A DNA stretch of 54,488 bases. Source: Muribaculaceae bacterium (GTDB lineage Bacteria; Bacteroidota; Bacteroidia; Bacteroidales; G3-4614). Of the stretch, positions 52,350-54,488 are shown piece by piece (within the stretch, counting starts at the first letter, position 1; each line of letters opens with the position of its first letter). Below the pieces are notes generated by a model. That model was not told where the DNA came from, did no database searches, and was given only the letters and a program-made list of their open reading frames with translations. The stretch covers positions 1 through 54,488 of the forward strand of contig JAFYRT010000036.1 in assembly GCA_017546805.1 (NCBI GenBank). The letters are read 5' to 3'. The position numbers were made by a program, and so were the translations under genes.

Positions 52350-53807
52350 ATGGCAAACGTTAGACAGAGCCTAAAATTAGGTGTTTTTACTTTGGCGATT
52401 ATGAATGTAACGGCAGTAGTGTCGTTACGAGGACTGCCGGCTGAGGCAGAGTATGGTTTGAGTTCGGCATTTTATTACATATTTGCCGCAATAGTATTTT
52501 TAATTCCTACTGCAATGGTGGCTGCCGAGTTGGCGGCTATGTTCCAGAATAAACAGGGAGGAGTCTTTCGTTGGGTAGGAGAGGCATTCGGTAAAAAGGT
52601 TGGTTTTCTTGCCATTTGGGTACAGTGGTTGCAGAATACAATATGGTATCCTACGGTGCTTACCTTTGGAGCGGTTTCGTTGGCATTCATTGGAATGAAT
52701 CCGCAAGAAGATATGTTATTGGCATCAAATAAGATTTATACACTTGTTGTAGTGTTGATAATATATTGGCTTGCCACATTCATTTCGCTTAAAGGATTGG
52801 GTTGGGTAGGAAAAGTCTCTAAAATCGGAGGTTTGGTTGGAACCATAATCCCTGCTGCAATTCTTGTAATATTGGGAATTGTCTATTTGGCAACGGGAGG
52901 AGAGTCTCAAATGGATTTTGGCGGAAGTTTCTTCCCTGACCTTTCAAACTTCAATAACTTGGTTTTGGCATCGGGAATATTCCTCTTCTATGCGGGAATG
53001 GAGATGAGTGGAGTACACGTACAAGATATGGAGAATCCTTCCAAAAATTACCCCAAAGCAATATTTATCGGTTCTGCAATAACTGTTCTAATATTCATAT
53101 TGGGAACCTTTGCCTTGGGTGTTATAATACCGCAAAAAGATATAAACCTAACACAAAGCCTGTTGGTGGGATTTGATAGATACTTTTCTTACATTCATGC
53201 ATCGTGGTTATCTCCCATAATGGCAATAGCCCTTACGTTTGGAGTATTGGCAGGAGTACTAACCTGGGTTGCAGGACCATCAAAAGGTCTCTTCTCTGTA
53301 GGTAAGGCAGGATATTTACCTCCCGTCTTGCAAAAAACAAATGCAATAGGAGTGCAAAAGAATATCCTATATTTGCAGGGAATTGCCGTAACGCTTTTGT
53401 CGTTGTTGTTTGTTGTAATGCCATCGGTTCAGAGCTTTTATCAAATATTATCGCAACTTACAGTTCTCTTATATTTAATAATGTATCTATTGATGTTTGC
53501 TGCGGCAATAGCATTGCGATATAAGATGAAAAATGCACAACGCCCCTTCCGTATCGGAAAGAATAACATTTGGATATGGATAGTAGCAGGAGTAGGATTT
53601 TTAGGTTCTTTGTTAGCCTTTGTATTAAGCTTTGTTCCACCAGCACAGATTGAGGTTGGAAGTAATGCCGCGTGGTATTCGGTGCTGATAATAGGCTGTA
53701 TCATTTTTGTGGTAGCACCCTTTATAATATATGCCAACCGTAAGCCTGAGTGGTTAAATAAAGACGCGGAGTTGGAACCATTCCATTGGGAAGAGAAAAA
53801 GTTATAG
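52350..53807 (+). CDS. GadC-like amino acid antiporter (APC superfamily)
   Basis: This 485-residue protein has about 12 membrane helices and resembles glutamate:GABA antiporters along its length, with AELAAMFQNKQGGVFRWV near helix 2, SGVHVQDMENPSKNYPKA, and TWVAGPSKGLFSVGKAGYLPP. GadC imports glutamate and exports GABA, giving acid resistance with the decarboxylase GadB. No gadB or glutaminase gene is present within the window, so the exchanged amino acids are uncertain. The cytoplasmic C-terminal tail is short. A dispersed repeat follows the stop codon. Confidence 0.85.
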   Translation: MANVRQSLKLGVFTLAIMNVTAVVSLRGLPAEAEYGLSSAFYYIFAAIVFLIPTAMVAAELAAMFQNKQGGVFRWVGEAFGKKVGFLAIWVQWLQNTIWYPTVLTFGAVSLAFIGMNPQEDMLLASNKIYTLVVVLIIYWLATFISLKGLGWVGKVSKIGGLVGTIIPAAILVILGIVYLATGGESQMDFGGSFFPDLSNFNNLVLASGIFLFYAGMEMSGVHVQDMENPSKNYPKAIFIGSAITVLIFILGTFALGVIIPQKDINLTQSLLVGFDRYFSYIHASWLSPIMAIALTFGVLAGVLTWVAGPSKGLFSVGKAGYLPPVLQKTNAIGVQKNILYLQGIAVTLLSLLFVVMPSVQSFYQILSQLTVLLYLIMYLLMFAAAIALRYKMKNAQRPFRIGKNNIWIWIVAGVGFLGSLLAFVLSFVPPAQIEVGSNAAWYSVLIIGCIIFVVAPFIIYANRKPEWLNKDAELEPFHWEEKKL

Positions 53808-54125
53808 TCAATAGTTGTCGGTTTCGCAAACTCAACCGCCCTGCGGGTAGTTTTTAGTTAATTAGAAATTAGAAATGAGGAATTAGAAATTAAAATCTAA
53901 CTCCTCATTTTTTATTATACCAATTAATACAATTATTCCAGCTTATCGTAGTAGTCTTGGTTATTATGGTATTCATGGTTATTATAATTCCCCTACATAT
54001 TTAATTTCCCCCTCTTTTTGTGTAGTTGTTGTTCAATTGAAAAAATTAACTTTACTTTGCATAGTACAACTGATAAATCAGAACTTACAAAGTCCGACAA
54101 AACCGACAAAAAATAACAAAAAAAT
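53808..54125. repeat. Intergenic DNA with dispersed repeat, copy 2, and AT repeat
   Basis: TAGTTGTCGG near 53818, then CCGCCCTGCGGGTAG, repeats the element found after the Na/Pi cotransporter gene. It is followed by AATTAGAAATTAGAAATGAGGAATTAGAAATTA, whose GAG-GAA part pairs with CTAACTCCTCATTT to give a hairpin that could terminate the permease transcript. Farther on, TTACTTTG near 54053 is a near-match to the -7 promoter box for the next gene. Confidence 0.45.
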
Positions 54126-54488
54126 ATGAACTATATCAACCACTATACCCATATCATAATAGGACTGATAATATTAATATCAGTTAGTTTAATATCGTGT
54201 AATCCAAATTTTGACCCAACATTAGGAACTTACACTGTATCATTTGAGACATTGGAATACGGAACAGCCAAAGCCTCAAAAACAGAAGTAGGCTATAACG
54301 GAGAAGTAACCTTAACTGCCACCCCACAAGAGGGTTACCGTTTCGTAAATTGGACAGTGGAAGGTAAAGAGGTATCAAAAGAGAACCCCTATACAGCATT
54401 AATAATTCGCAACACACAATTTAGAGCAAACTTTGAAAAAGAGATATATACAATAAAAGTAACAGCAGGCGAGGGCGGAACAGCCAAA
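54126..54488 (+). CDS. Lipoprotein with bacterial beta-repeats, cut by the window end
   Basis: The first 121 codons are present. A signal peptide ends in LISC with Cys25. Then come repeats of the type YTVSFETLEYGTAKAS...GEVTLTATPQEGYRFVNWTV, the Listeria-Bacteroides/InlB B-repeat-like bacterial repeat found in surface proteins. A second repeat begins (YTIKVTAGEGGTA) at the edge. The full protein is likely a large surface lipoprotein; its function cannot be judged from this fragment. Confidence 0.8.
   Translation, partial: MNYINHYTHIIIGLIILISVSLISCNPNFDPTLGTYTVSFETLEYGTAKASKTEVGYNGEVTLTATPQEGYRFVNWTVEGKEVSKENPYTALIIRNTQFRANFEKEIYTIKVTAGEGGTAK

Overview
The window looks like chromosomal DNA from a member of the Bacteroidota, most likely order Bacteroidales. 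The DNA is AT-rich. Many genes are preceded by the Bacteroidota -7 promoter box TAnnTTTG, sometimes with a TTTG -33 box about 19-20 bp upstream, and Shine-Dalgarno sequences are mostly absent. The gene content agrees: long-form ispG with an inserted domain, a type IX secretion (T9SS) C-terminal sorting domain, DUF1460 and DUF5683 proteins, an Mrp ATPase lacking its CxxC motif, and lipoproteins with acidic residues just after the lipobox cysteine. Most of the window is housekeeping DNA in short operons.

Layout. 140-7110 (minus): DUF1460 hydrolase, ispG, purE, a small membrane protein, rpoN and a TGS/uridine-kinase-type nucleoside kinase. 7266-9056 (plus): Na/Pi cotransporter. 9247-14296 (minus): parA, parB, DUF5683, a LysM lytic transglycosylase, then purT. 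14445-16333 (plus): a CorC/HlyC-type membrane protein behind a leader with a tiny uORF and a terminator-like hairpin, then a GNAT acetyltransferase. 16585-17145 (minus): a transcription unit tRNA-Glu(CTC), rpsT, tRNA-Glu(TTC). 17363-21052: a large secreted GH95 glycosidase with a T9SS sorting domain. 21161-23336: a divergent EamA transporter and a mannose-1-phosphate guanylyltransferase.

23384-27576 is the most unusual part. It is an apparently self-contained unit that I read as an undescribed RiPP-type (ribosomally made, modified peptide) system. A promoter is followed by a long, nearly fully paired leader RNA, a radical SAM/SPASM protein with a winged-helix-like N-terminus, a 34-codon two-cysteine peptide gene, two hairpins, a protein with faint kinase-like features, a membrane-anchored coiled-coil protein, and a terminator shared with a tRNA-Arg. 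The function is inferred; the open reading frames, motifs and RNA pairings are visible in the sequence.

27724-30230 (minus): recO, aroB and a HAD phosphatase. 30304-35212 (plus): priA, two unknown genes and mdh. 35294-38978 (minus): a large repeat lipoprotein, a frameshifted small gene, trpS and an Lrp/AsnC regulator. 39303-42956 (plus, apart from one minus-strand tRNA): tRNA-Pro, a lipoprotein, a CAU tRNA, a HAD hydrolase, ribF and a DedA protein. 43031-45857 (minus): a second Lrp/AsnC regulator and three tandem FKBP prolyl isomerases predicted for different compartments. 46070-49428: a sirtuin (plus), then mrp, trmB and a LexA/CI-type self-cleaving repressor (minus). 49610-54488: a small unknown gene behind repeated operator-like motifs, gapA, panB, a GadC-like antiporter, and a lipoprotein cut by the window end. 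Short dispersed intergenic repeats occur near 994, 9072, 51230 and 53818. I saw no CRISPR array, insertion sequence, rRNA or replication origin.
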